A stretch of 64,000 bases of DNA from Chaetoderma sp. LZ-2023a (lineage: Eukaryota; Mollusca; Caudofoveata; Chaetodermatida; Chaetodermatidae): the NCBI GenBank assembly GCA_034401795.1, contig CM067369.1:188626742-188690741 (forward strand), written 5' to 3'. The notes beneath the pieces are model-generated. The model was given only the letters and a program-made list of their open reading frames with translations. It did no database searches and was not told where the DNA came from. The position numbers and the translations under genes are program-made. Numbering within the stretch: the stretch's first letter is position 1; each line of letters opens with the position of its first letter. Of the stretch, positions 33,301 through 46,500 are shown piece by piece.

Positions 33301-36300
33301 ACAGACATTAATGCTGACTTATAACCAGCAATAGAGTTAGGCTTGAGGCTATAGGCATCATAGAGGTGACAGAGGAAATCAGCTACTACTTGAATAGATG
33401 AATCCATTGGATCAATACATCTTTTTGAGCACCATTCTGCAAATCTGTTGATTTTATAATTATATGCTCTGGAGGTTGACCCCCTCCTGGCTTTGGCCAT
33501 AAACATGGCTGCTTGCTCAGAAAAGCCCTCCTTAATTCTAGATTCCTTGACAACATCCACGCAGTCAATCTGAACATTGACGGATTGTTGTGAAGGGCCT
33601 TGCCCTGGAAGATAATATCGTCCATCAGAGGCAGAGGAACCGGATTGCAGACCAGAAGGTCCAGCAGATCCGTATACCATGATCGGCTTGGCCAATCCGG
33701 GGCGATCAGAAGCACTTGGCATTCCTCTTGTCTGATTTTCTGAAGAATTTTTGGAATCAGGATTGCTGGAGGGAATGCGTATGCATACATTCTCCCCCAG
33801 CTGATAGCTAACGCATCTGTTGCGAAAGCGCTTGGATCCGGAATCGGAGAGACGTACGTCGTCATCTTCGCATTCTTCTTCGTTGCGAACAAATCGATGT
33901 TGGGTTTCCCCCAATGGTCGAACAGACGATCCGCCACACATTGATTTAGTTGCCATTCCGTGGGTAAAACACTCATCCTTCGGCTCAATGAGTCTGCTAG
34001 CAGGTTTAACCTTCCCGGAATATGAACTGCTTTCAAGGTAATCTGGTGATCCAGACACCAACAAAGCAGTTTCCATGTCATCATACAGAGACTGGGCGAC
34101 TTCGTTCCGCCCTGGCGGTTTATGTAAGTCACAACTGTTGAGTTGTCTGAACGAATAAGAACAATCTTGCCCTGAACTTTCTGTAAATGTTCCAGGCCCA
34201 GGACTACTGCTCTTAGCTCCAGTAGATTTATATGTTCCTGTGACTGTTCCAGATTCCAAAGCCCTGATATCGTGGATTCTTCCAGGCAAGCTCCCCAGCC
34301 CTCCATCGATGCATCTGTATACACAGTCACCTGAGGGTGGGGAGGGGTTAGCAAAACCCCCGGTAAGAGATTCTCTGTATTCAACCACCATTGCAGGTGG
34401 TGAATCAGAGGCGCCAACACTGACACATTCGAGTCCAGCGAACTGTACTCTGGGTCCATTGTGTCATGAGAAACAACTGGATCGGCCGCCTGCGTAAGGC
34501 GGCCTGAGGAATGACTGGTTCCAACGAAACCATCAACCCCAGCATTCTCAAGTAAACCCGTGCCAGGACATGACGACTGTCGCACACTGACTGAATCAAC
34601 GAGATGAGTATTTGAACTCTCTCCTGAGTAGGATAAACATATCCTGTCTCCAGATCGAAGAACATCCCCAGGTAAACAAACTTCTGGGATGGAGTCAGCT
34701 CTGATTTTGGGAAATTGATCATCCAGCCCAAGTCTGTGAGAATTTTCAAAACAATCTCCAGATTGGCGGACAAACTTTCCCGGGTGTGCGCTTTCAACAG
34801 CCAGTCGTCTATGTACGTGTGGACTGCTATGCTTCTCCTGCGGAGGTATGCTGTGATCGCAAGAACCACACGGGTGAAAACCCGAGGAGCCGTGGAAATT
34901 CCGAAGGGCAACACCCTGAATTCCCACTGTCTGCCCTGGAATGCAAATCTCAGGAAGCGACAGAAACTCCTGTGGATGGGGATGTGGAAATAAGCGTCCT
35001 TCAAATCTATCGACGCCGTCCACATCCCCCTCTCCAACCCCGCCAACACCGAGCGCACCGTTTCCATCTTGAAACTGGGCGTCTCGATGAACTTGTTCAA
35101 TGGCTTGAGGTTGAGAATCGGTCTCCACCCACCGGTGCGTTTTGTTACCAAGAACAGGGTTGAATAGAAGCCCGGACACCTTTGTGCCGGCTGAATAGCT
35201 CCTTTTTGTACGAGGGAATTTATCTCCTCCTCGATACACAACCTTTGATCTGGATCTCTCGGAATGGGAGTCCAGACTGGCACCAGAGACAGTCGCGACG
35301 GCGGGCCTGTCATCCACTCTGGATGATACCCCACGGAAAGCCATCGCAAGACTAAACGGTCCTGAGTTAACCGTTCCCACTCTTGCATGTGGTCGGCTAG
35401 CCGGCCTCCCACCGGTCCACCTAGGGACCGCGGTGGACACAAGGCATGCAAGAGCGGCACTGTCTCCGTCGCCATACACACCGGCGTGGTCCTTACCGCG
35501 GTAAGCGCCCTGTCAGGAACGATAACCACGCCCAGATCCTCGCGCGACCCGCCCCGCCCCGCGCGCACCACGGTGCACGGGCGGCTGCCTGGCTGACGGC
35601 GGCTGAGGAGCCTGCGCCCCCCTCACTGCTGGCCGAATCGCACGCGGCCGAGGCCGGCGCTGCGACGGCGGCTGGCCTCTGACTTGGCCAGCACCACCTC
35701 GAGCCTGCAGGGGACGATACGCAGGGGCCGCGGCGCGAACGTTAGCACGACGCAGCACCTCAAACTGTTCGCGCAGCGCCCTCTGGTTATTCACCAGGGT
35801 GACCGTCTCCTGGAGGTGGCGACATCCCTCACCTCCAAAAAGACCAGGACCCGTCATAGGCGTACGGAGTAGCCTATTATACAGGTCCTGAGACGGGCAC
35901 AGATTGTCCAGGGCAAATGTGCGTCTTGCCCTGACACTCCTGGTCACCGCCCGCGTCATACAGTCCAGCGCCAGGTTAATACCATCCTGGATGGTTCGCT
36001 GGACCGCGAGCGGGCCTGGCTGGCGCGATGCGGATGCCGTTACTACCCCCTGTAACAGCTGGGAGACGTGGGACAGAGCGGCAATCGAAGCCCTCCCACT
36101 CTCCTCCGCATCACGCAACGCGGTATTCGCCGAACGCAACGCGTTCGCGCACAAGACCCCCGCGTCAGAACGGGAGCCTGGCCGCGTATCCTCACCCAAA
36201 GCCGCGCGGTCATCCACGCTGGGCTTTGGTACCACACCGTACCGCTGGTAGTCCAGGGGCACGATGCGACAACGCCTGGCCACCTCGCGAGGGGCCTTCG

Positions 36301-39300
36301 CGAGACGTCCACTCGTGTTAATGGACGACTCCGCCGCCTTGAACATGTCAACGACATGCTCCGCCAGCGGCAGAGAAGGCATAGCGTTAGCAGTTGGTTT
36401 CCCAGCTAACCACGGCGTGTGAACACGGTGGCTAGCCGACTGCTCCACGGGCAGATCAGGCCTAACGCTCACCAACCACTGGCAAGCGTCATACCAATCC
36501 TCCTCCGTGGCTAACTGCGAGCGCTCTACAAGACGGGGTCCTTCGTCTTCCTCCTGAGCGCAAGCAGTAGAGCTTGACGGCGGGTACGCTGATACACCTG
36601 GCAAGCCAGGGAAAACATGCGGGCCTGACAGCACCGGCATGAGAATATCACTGGTTTGACCAGGAGCAGGCACCGCGGTAGAGCGCGGGGTATATATAGC
36701 CCTACCACGGGCCCGGCCAGCACCAGCTACACTCTCGGCAAGCCGAGGTATGCGGTACCGCTGGCCATCAGCAGCGCCCTGGGCCACCACCTGAACCGCG
36801 GACCTTACTCCAGGGTGAGTAATACCGTGGAAAAAAGCGCCTGTATTCCCCGCGAGGGGTGCACAAACGTCTTCATCCATGTCCACGTCGTCAGACGGCG
36901 ACCCTAGCAGGTAATCCTCATCACCCTGGTCAGAAAGATTAGACCCCGGGTCAGCAAAGAGAGCTAACCCGGGCTGACCAGGAACGGTGCCATAGGAGGT
37001 ACTGGCCACCGCGGCGTGCGGATACCCCTGGACTGATAAGCAGCCAGCGGGTTCCAGCGACAACCGTCCACGGTCCCCTATCGGCGCGGCAATAAGCCTG
37101 CTGCCAGGGCCGTGGAACGCCCCCTCTAATGGGGCCACCTCTGAATCGTCGGACAACGGAAGCGGACTAAGGAAAATCGATCCAGAGGCGGGGATTACCT
37201 GCTCCGAAGCCGATGATGAGGACAATAAAGGATCTGGTCCAGGAAGCATGCCACGAAGCAACCCTGGAACCAAATCTTTTATTGTCCTCTTCATCTCTCC
37301 CAACATCTCGGTCCGGAAGGTCTCCATATCCACCGCGGACGAGACCTTCCCCTTACCCTTCCTACTTACAACCTCTCGTTTCCGCTTCTTCTTCTTCTCC
37401 TCCTCTACCACCTTGTCCGTCGCCTGTAAGCAGCACAAGAATTCGGACATTAACTCGCCCCCCCAGTGCTTACATATGTCACAATTAATCAATGGACCAC
37501 AAGGGCTACATCGATAACACAGATGCGGCCAGAACTTTACATGCATAAAACGTCCACAGGACGCGCAACCCGGTCCCTGAAACAGGGCAAAGGACAAGGA
37601 GTATGAGCAACTAGTTAAGCTTAGAAACTCAATCCAACTCAAGGAGAAGGAAAACGATCATAAAGATCAATATACATCAAAAACCAGCATAGCGCTTGAA
37701 TTGCTAATAAATACATAGCCAGCTGATTATGACGTCATTAATCCCGTGACAGGAAAAATTCGATCCCAACAAAACATCCAAGTGCAAAGACGAATTGTAT
37801 GCTGAATGGATAAGTTGACTACACAACCATCAGATACATATAGATAACTCTTTTCTGGCAAAAATGTTAATTATCTCCCTTTGATTGTTTACAATAATTA
37901 ACATCACCACATTATCAATAACTAGATACCTGACACTTTGTATAGACAAACCATCCAACGTGACGAACCGGAAACTCCACCATCTGCACGCCTCTTAACT
38001 CTCTCCACCTCATGGGGAAGGAATTGGATCAAGAGGGCAAAGTGAGAAGACCTTTATACCAGGCCTCCAACTCACTGGACATAATTTTTCATTTGGTTAG
38101 ATAACCTAACAGTGTTAGTAGGAAATGGAACCATGGTGGAGAGAATACTAATTCTCTGGTACTGTGACGTCACCACCTAGCGTCATACAGACCTGTGGAC
38201 ATAAACAGAAAGAGAAATTAGTCCTAGGTAGCACCGAGTTGATATAACCCAACCAACCAAGGCGCTTATCACGGTAAACGCGAGTCCCGGAAACACAATA
38301 CACCGGGAAGAAAACTCGCTAATTTTACTAGAAGTCACCTGATTTAAAGGTCCTCCGTCCTCCTGTGGCGACGTATTCCTATCCGCCATCCAAAAAAGTG
38401 ACTAACACTCCAAACAAACACCACTTAAACAGTTTAAGAGAGCGAAAAAGCTATTGAACAAAAAAACATGTGTGATCTCTTTGCCAATAATCTAGCAAAG
38501 AGGAAGTGCTAGTCTGCGCATGCGCGGTGGTGGGGCTGGCATCCGCCAGACTACGCTCTGACTCCCTGCCCAGTAGGGGCACCTAACTGTTTTAAATCTG
38601 AGTGTTTATTGAGTGAAAGCCAATATTTAGCAATATCAAAAGTATTAGGGAGGTAAGTATACTCTTGAAGTGAAATATTCCTTTGAAATTGTGATTTTCT
38701 AACGAATAACGGGCCGAAATTATAAAATATTAACACAAAAAAGATATATCTGAATCATTTTCAACCACCTAACTCCTTTGAGGCTAATTTAAAAAAAAAA
38801 TTCCCTTTTTTGCGCCAAGTGCATGCATTCTTATAAGGAAGCATTATTTTATCAATTTCTCTGGCCTGCCAACAAACTGATAGGTCTGGATACACAAATT
38901 GGAATACCCTGTTCATGTTCCAATCTGATGACACAATTACAAGGTCAACAACAGCCAGTAATAATAAACTCGGTTCACGGTTTGATGACAAAATCGTTCA
39001 TGTTCAAACCAAATTGAGAATGAATAAGCCTACAATGTAGCTATATTGAAGCCAGAAATATGGCCTTTAAATCTTAACATCTGGTCAACACTAATCACAA
39101 CATGTGTGTCCCTTTAATAGTGCTTGGAAGCATTAGTCGTCCAACAATCGACAACCACAGGCACTGTTATGCTGAATGCATTAAATGTAACCAAAAAAAT
39201 AAGACGAGCTGATTATTTTGAAAATAATTTTAAGAAAGGTTTTAGTATCTGTGACAACAACTTTCCATCAAATTACTTTCAAAATAATCATTTTAAATTG

Positions 39301-40527
39301 GACTATATAACGGTAGCCGATTACTTATCAGCCGAAAATAGTGCGTTCAACTGTAAAATAATCATCTAAAGTTAACTATATTTGGTTAGTCGAACCTGAC
39401 TGTGGACCTAATTCCGTCTTAGCCAATTAGATTTGAGCTTTAGGATTACTGTTTCGCAAATGGCGAATGTCAGTTTTAACAGAAATTTGTAAACTAGTTG
39501 AATAAAATGGTGACTGAGAATGCAAAAAAATACAATGTTTATGCTTGGTTTAACCTCACTGGTGTTTCACGCGGGAATCATGAGATCAATTTACATTGTA
39601 ATCCCGGCTACTGGCCATCGGTGGTGATGTTGTAGATGATCTGTTTGTAGTATGAGGCATGACCACGGTGAAGGTTGGCTTTTCGTGGCAATTATTACAC
39701 GTTTTAAAATACACCTTATCCTCTAGCCCAATCGCCTATATGATATATCATGATATCACGATATTTTCCTAGATATCGTTATCGTCTTCTAAAAACCTAT
39801 ATCGCCCAGCCCTACGCAGCACACTTAACAGATATATATATATAATGACATCCTTTCCTGGCTTTATATTTACTTGCACCCATTAGGGCAAATTCCAGGT
39901 CTCTGTGTGGATGTCTCTTCTGGCAAAATTGGCAGAAAAGGGAATCATAGAGAGAGTAACATATCAATTTGGTACAAGCTCAGCAACAATACCCGATATC
40001 AAAAAGATTTTTGCTGTCCTTACTGTGCCAAACATCAATAAAATTTTCCGTTTCACCAATAATCATAATTTTATCAATAATAAATCATTAAAACAGAGAG
40101 ACAAATTGAACAATACATTTTGGCAACATTTCCACTATTTTAAAGATTAAATGACTAAGTATTATGTAGATAAACTGACAAACAAATTCATTTGGCTATC
40201 ATCATTTACAATGTAACTTATAACACAATATAGCTAATTAAGTGACTGCCAAGAATAGATGAGTAACTAACTCCCTGTCTCAACTAAAGTGATGCAATTC
40301 ATTTCCAGTTGCAGGTCATTCATCATTTTAGTACAAATGTCCCTGGCAGGTTCATATTAAACCCTACACCACTGATTTAGGAAGCACAATACATACAGTC
40401 AGTAAACTGTATATTAATGTTAGGTGTACATTTTTCCGAACCTGATTACTGCTGCTATTGTCCATGCAGTAATAGCTTACAGTGACATTGGTTACTAAAA
40501 CTTGATATGTGGTTAGGAGTTAGTGCA

Positions 40528-40569
<42 letters not shown>

Positions 40570-43500
40570 CACCTTGTTTTCTACAAAGATGGAGAATACG
40601 TGTGTATACATGTCTGACTGGTCAATTATAACCTGATTATGCCATGTTGATTCTGTCTTAGATGACAATGAGGAATCTGAAGACTAAGAACACAGAGCAA
40701 TCTATACAACATATATAATCTATTGATTCTGGCACAGTTAAATCTTAATGAAGCAATACCGATCGACAAAACTGGCCTCTGCAGTGGTCTTGAGGAATGT
40801 CCATTTGCAGGCTAAGAGGACTTTTTACAATTTTCACCGGAATGACTGACACCAAAATCGAGCGAGTCATTTTAAATTAAAAAAGAATTCTCTTAGCCTG
40901 CAGATGGTCATTCACTAAGCAGAAATTTAGATTTTCTTAAAAATCTTGACCTTTAAATGGTTAGCTCGTTTTCAGAAATATTTTTGTCTCAGGAGACCCT
41001 AGCTGCATATCTGTTCAACAATTTTTTAGAAAACATTGCAATCATTGGAAACGCATACTAAATCTCCATACATGGAACATCACATATGGCTCCCTTATAG
41101 TAGTTAGATGCACACAAGAAATGAGTATGAAGAGGAAACCGTCAAAAGACAAGGCACATCATACGGGAGAGGATATACCAGTTTTAAGTGATTCTGTATG
41201 ATATGCTACTTACGAGAACATTGAGAAAAGTCATGAGTTTTTGGAGTAAGAAGCTAATTTTGACACAAAATATTTGACATACGAAAAAGAAACCTTCAAG
41301 ATACATCTGGGCATCATATAAGGGAGCTACATGTATATACCAGGTTTCAATATAATATCTTAAGCAGTTCTGTATGATATGCTATTTACAAGATATTGTG
41401 GATGGACAGAGACATCCAGACTATGTATTTGCACCACCCACCCACCTGAACACTTTAATCCCAAAATTTGTTCACGAAAATTTGAATTTTCTCATAGAAA
41501 ATGCCCATTTGCATACCAAGAGATTATTTTTGAAAATTTGACACATGACATGCTAGAATGACTGGCTAAGTTATCGAGCCAGTCATTCCAGTGATAAATG
41601 TTCAAATATAATCTCTTGGCCTGCAAATGGGCATTTCTCAGGATTCAGTACTGAATCAGTTCTTGGCCATCTCGAATGTTCGAGAGCCAAGACTTTTGTA
41701 AATTTAACTTAGGTGGCCTATCCTAATTGCTTGCTCACCATGGATGAGGTCTCGGCGTCGTATTGACTCCGATATACTTGTGTTAACATGTCATAAATTT
41801 GAGCAATGATCGTCAGAGGTGCTTGTTGCCCTGGTAATAACATATGTTTACACATCGATAAGATAACAATCTTACTGTCTTTCCGCAACAACAGAAACTC
41901 CATAAGGCGACACTGAAAAGAACGCATAAATTCTGAAAATAATATTTTAGAGACTGAAGAAAATGTAACATTTCTGTAAAGATGCTCATGTTTACACACG
42001 AAAATAGTGAAATTTCCAATGTTATATATAGATCATAAGTATTAACCCCTCATGTGTCAACAGCGCCCAAAATACTACTTATTTCAATTAACCATTTAAC
42101 TGCCAAAACTTTTCAAGGAAATTTTTTATTTTTGCAGCCAAAGAGTATTTTGTAAATTTATAATGAAAATTTACAAAAAATAGATTTCTGTTGTCCTTCA
42201 AATGGCCATTCATCAAAAGTGTAATGGTCAAGAAAATTCAAATTTCTGCTTAGCCAGTGTCCAATTGCAGACCAAGAAGAGTATTTTTGAAAATTTACCA
42301 CTGGAATGACTGGCTCAGTTACCGAGCCAGTCATTCCAGTGGAAAACTTTCAAAAATATTCTTCTCTTAGCCTGCAAATAAACGAAATCTAAGATTTCTT
42401 TTTTCACGAGAGAGTTGATACTTACCTCCCTAATACTTTTGATATTGCTAAATATTGGCTTTCACTCAATAAACACTCAGATTTAAAACAGTTAGGTGCC
42501 CCTACTGGGCAGGGAGTCAGAGCGTAGTCCGGCGGATGCCAGCCCCACCACCGCGCATGCGCAGACTAGCACTTCCTCTGACTAGATTATTGGCTGACAC
42601 ACATGCAACTATTAAGAGCCTGAAGACCGAGCCTCTGTGGGGTGGAGAGGCCGGGTCCGTATCTAGGGAGGTAAGTATCAACTCTCTCGTGAAAAAAGAA
42701 ATCTTAGATTTCGTTTATTTCACTTCAAGAGTATACTTACCTCCCTAATACTTTTGATATTGCCAGAATACGAAAGTGAATCTGGCGGGAGGGAGGCGAG
42801 GTCAAAAGACCAGCTCATCCCTATACGCTTTTCTGCGTTTAAGGCACTTAAACTTCTGAAACTGTAAGAAAAAACAGTCAGGATTTGACTAATCATCGGA
42901 TAACACCACCGATGTATGAGAGATGACCGAATGTCATATGCGCTCCCCCCCCCCCTCCTTCCTGGGAGGAAGAGTCGACTGACCTCAATGTCCTATACGC
43001 TCTCTACGTACAAGTGCCATGTACTACAGGACAGAGACGAAAAAGCTCCATTTTCGTAACTCTCAACAATGAACCACACAAATACACAAACCATCACCAT
43101 ATTAATAACGGGTAATCGTGACAATACAATCAACAATGGACAACACATGAACAAGACTGACCTTGTTGAAAATGGCTGCTGACATCATCTTCCCATTGGT
43201 AAAGACTGATGCAGGCCCAAAAAAGTGGGTGTTTCCATAAATTAATTGTGAAATATATAAGTAATGAGGAAAACCCTCCTCAAAAAAAAATAAACCGAGT
43301 TATTTTTTCAAAATCGACAAGGCGAGAGGATTAGAGGTGTCACGGAGATAATGGTCTGTAAAACTTGACTCACAGTGCCACTGAGCCACCGACATAATAT
43401 CATCCACAGGGACCCCATTAAATAGGGCCGTGGATGTCACTACGCCGCGGACACTGTGAGCCTTGGCCACGTCAACCTGCTTCCCGGTGGCGGATTTATG

Positions 43501-46500
43501 GCAAAACTGAATGCATTCCACAATCCACCTGGAAATGGTGTCCTTAGAAGCCCTGCCATGGGGTTCAATATATGACAACCATAACGCTGACTGGTCGGTG
43601 CGCCACTCCGCCGTACGTTGTTTGTACCGGCGCAGCGCCCGGACGGGACACCATGCTTTAGAATTAGGATCATATCTAGTTAAAGCAGGCAAAATAATAG
43701 GTTGACCTGGATATTTCAACGACTGATTTTTAGCCAAGAAATTAATCCTAGGTAGCAGCTTAAGGCCTTCCCCTGAAACCACAAAACGGTCATCCTCGGC
43801 TGATAAGGCATGAATTTCACTCCTACGCCTAGCCGAGGCCGCAGCAATTAAAAACACAGTCTTCAGTGTTAATAGTTTCATAGAAATGGAACTAAGTGGT
43901 TCAAAAGGCTTATCACCTAGTACTTGAAGCACTAGCGATAAACTCCAAGACGGAATCACAGGAGGATTCCTTGGTCTTAGATTGCCCATGCCTTTAATTA
44001 ATACATTTAATGTATTTACTTCATCACTTCCCCTCTTAGCCAAGCAAGGAATAACAGACATTAATGCTGACTTATAACCAGCAATAGAGTTAGGCTTGAG
44101 GCTATAGGCATCATAGAGGTGACAGAGGAAATCAGCTACTACTTGAATAGATGAATCCATTGGATCAATACATCTTTTTGAGCACCATTCTGCAAATCTG
44201 TTGATTTTATAATTATATGCTCTGGAGGTTGACCCCCTCCTGGCTTTGGCCATAAACATGGCTGCTTGCTCAGAAAAGCCCTCCTTAATTCTAGATTCCT
44301 TGACAACATCCACGCAGTCAATCTGAACATTGACGGATTGTTGTGAAGGGCCTTGCCCTGGAAGATAATATCGTCCATCAGAGGCAGAGGAACCGGATTG
44401 CAGACCAGAAGGTCCAGCAGATCCGTATACCATGATCGGCTTGGCCAATCCGGGGCGATCAGAAGCACTTGGCATTCCTCTTGTCTGATTTTCTGAAGAA
44501 TTTTTGGAATCAGGATTGCTGGAGGGAATGCGTATGCATACATTCTCCCCCAGCTGATAGCTAACGCATCTGTTGCGAAAGCGCTTGGATCCGGAATCGG
44601 AGAGACGTACGTCGTCATCTTCGCATTCTTCTTCGTTGCGAACAAATCGATGTTGGGTTTCCCCCAATGGTCGAACAGACGATCCGCCACACATTGATTT
44701 AGTTGCCATTCCGTGGGTAAAACACTCATCCTTCGGCTCAATGAGTCTGCTAGCAGGTTTAACCTTCCCGGAATATGAACTGCTTTCAAGGTAATCTGGT
44801 GATCCAGACACCAACAAAGCAGTTTCCATGTCATCATACAGAGACTGGGCGACTTCGTTCCGCCCTGGCGGTTTATGTAAGTCACAACTGTTGAGTTGTC
44901 TGAACGAATAAGAACAATCTTGCCCTGAACTTTCTGTAAGAAATGTTCCAGGCCCAGGACTACTGCTTTTAGCTCCAGTAGATTTATATGTTCCTTCGAC
45001 TGTTCCAGATTCCAAAGCCCTGATATCGTGTACTCTTCCAGGCAAGCTCCCCAGCCCTCCATCGATGCATCTGTATACACAGTCACCTGAGGGTGGGGAG
45101 GGGTTAGCAAAACCCCCGGCAAGAGATTCTCTGTATTCAACCACCATTGCAGGTGGTGAATGAGAGGCGCCAACACTGACACATTCGAGTCCAGCGAACC
45201 TGTACTCTGGGTCCATTGTGTCATGAGAAATAACTGGATCGGCCGCCTGCGTAAGGCGGCCTGAGGAATGACTGGTTCCAATGAAACCATCAACCCCAGC
45301 ATTCTCAAGTAAACCCGTGCCAGGACATGACGACTGTCGCACACTGACTGAATTAATGAGATGAGTTTCTGAACTCTCTCCTGAGTAGGATAAACATATC
45401 CTGTCTCTAGATCGAAGAACATCCCCAGGTAAACAAACTTCTGGGATGGAGTCAGCTCTGATTTTGGGAAATTGATCATCCAGCCTAAGTCTGTGAGAGT
45501 TTTCAAAACAATCTCCAGATTGGCCGACAAACTTTCCCGGGTGTGCGCTTTCAACAGCCAGTCGTCTATGTACGTGTGGACTGCTATGCTTCTCCTGCGG
45601 AGGTATGCTGTGATCGCAAGAACCACACGGGTGAAAACCCGAGGAGCCGTGGAAATTCCGAAGGGCAACACCCTGAATTCCCACTGTCTGCCCTGGAATG
45701 CAAATCTCAGGAAGCGACAGAAACTCCCGTGGATGGGGATGTGGAAATAAGCGTCCTTCAAATCTATCGACGCCGTCCACATCCCCCTCTCCAACCCCGC
45801 CAACACCGAGCGCACCGTTTCCATCTTGAAACTGGGCGTCTCGATGAACTTGTTCAGTGGCTTGAGGTTGAGAATCGGTCTCCACCCTCCGGTGCGTTTT
45901 GTTACTAAGAACAGGGTTGAATAGAAGCCCGGACACCTTTGTGCCGGCTGAATAGCTCCTTTTTGTACGAGGGAATTTATCTCCTCCTCGATACACAACC
46001 TTTGATCTGGATCTCTCGGAATGGGAGTCCAGACTGGCACTAGAGACAGTCGCGACGGCGGGCCTGTCATCCACTCTGGATGATACCCCACGGAAAGCCA
46101 TCGCAAGACTAAACGGTCCTGAGTTAACCGTTCCCACTCTTGCATGTGGTCGGCTAGCCGGCCTCCCACCGGTCCACCTAGGGACCGCGGTGGACACAAG
46201 GCATGCAAGAGCGGCACTGTCTCCGTCGCCATACACACCGGCGTGGTTCTTACCGCGGTAAGCGTCCTGTCAGGACCGATAACCACGCCCAGATCCTCGC
46301 GCGCCCCGCCCCGCCCCGCGCGCACCTCGGTGCACGGGCGGCTGCCTGGCTGACGGCGGCTGAGGAACCTGCGCCCCCCTCACTGCTGGCCGAATCGCAC
46401 GCGGCCGAGGCCGACGCTGCGACGGCGGCTGGCCTCTGACTTGGCCAGCACCACCTCGAGCCTGCAGGGGACGATACGCAGGGGCCGCGGCGCGAACGTT

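Larger units (their letters stand above)
31632..38675 (-). mobile_element. DIRS retrotransposon family 1, copy 2, one frameshift
   Basis: Same layout and termini as copy 1, inserted in the hAT element. Target join is CACAAT / ATTCC with no duplication beyond the shared AAT. Gag and recombinase frames are open; RT/RNase H has a 1-nt deletion. Both of its inverted repeats carry TATTGGC and GGTGCCCCTACTGGG, like copy 3 and unlike copy 1. Confidence 0.95.
30868..39814. mobile_element. hAT element in RMC1 exon 4, itself split by DIRS copy 2
   Basis: Ends TAGAGCTGGCCGAT (left) and, inverted, TAGGGCTGGGCGAT (right): two mismatches in 14. Exact 8-bp flanking duplication CGCAGCAC. Without the DIRS copy (31632-38675) the hAT is about 1.9 kb (30868-31631 plus 38676-39814). 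I see no hAT transposase, dimerisation or zinc-finger domain, so it is non-autonomous or decayed. Subterminal sequence is rich in ATATCGTTATCG-like motifs. Confidence 0.88.

Noticed and set aside
39905-40150. 81-codon plus-strand open frame in intron 3
   Set aside because: AT-rich with a low-complexity Asn/Lys/Phe-rich composition, no domain, no splice context.
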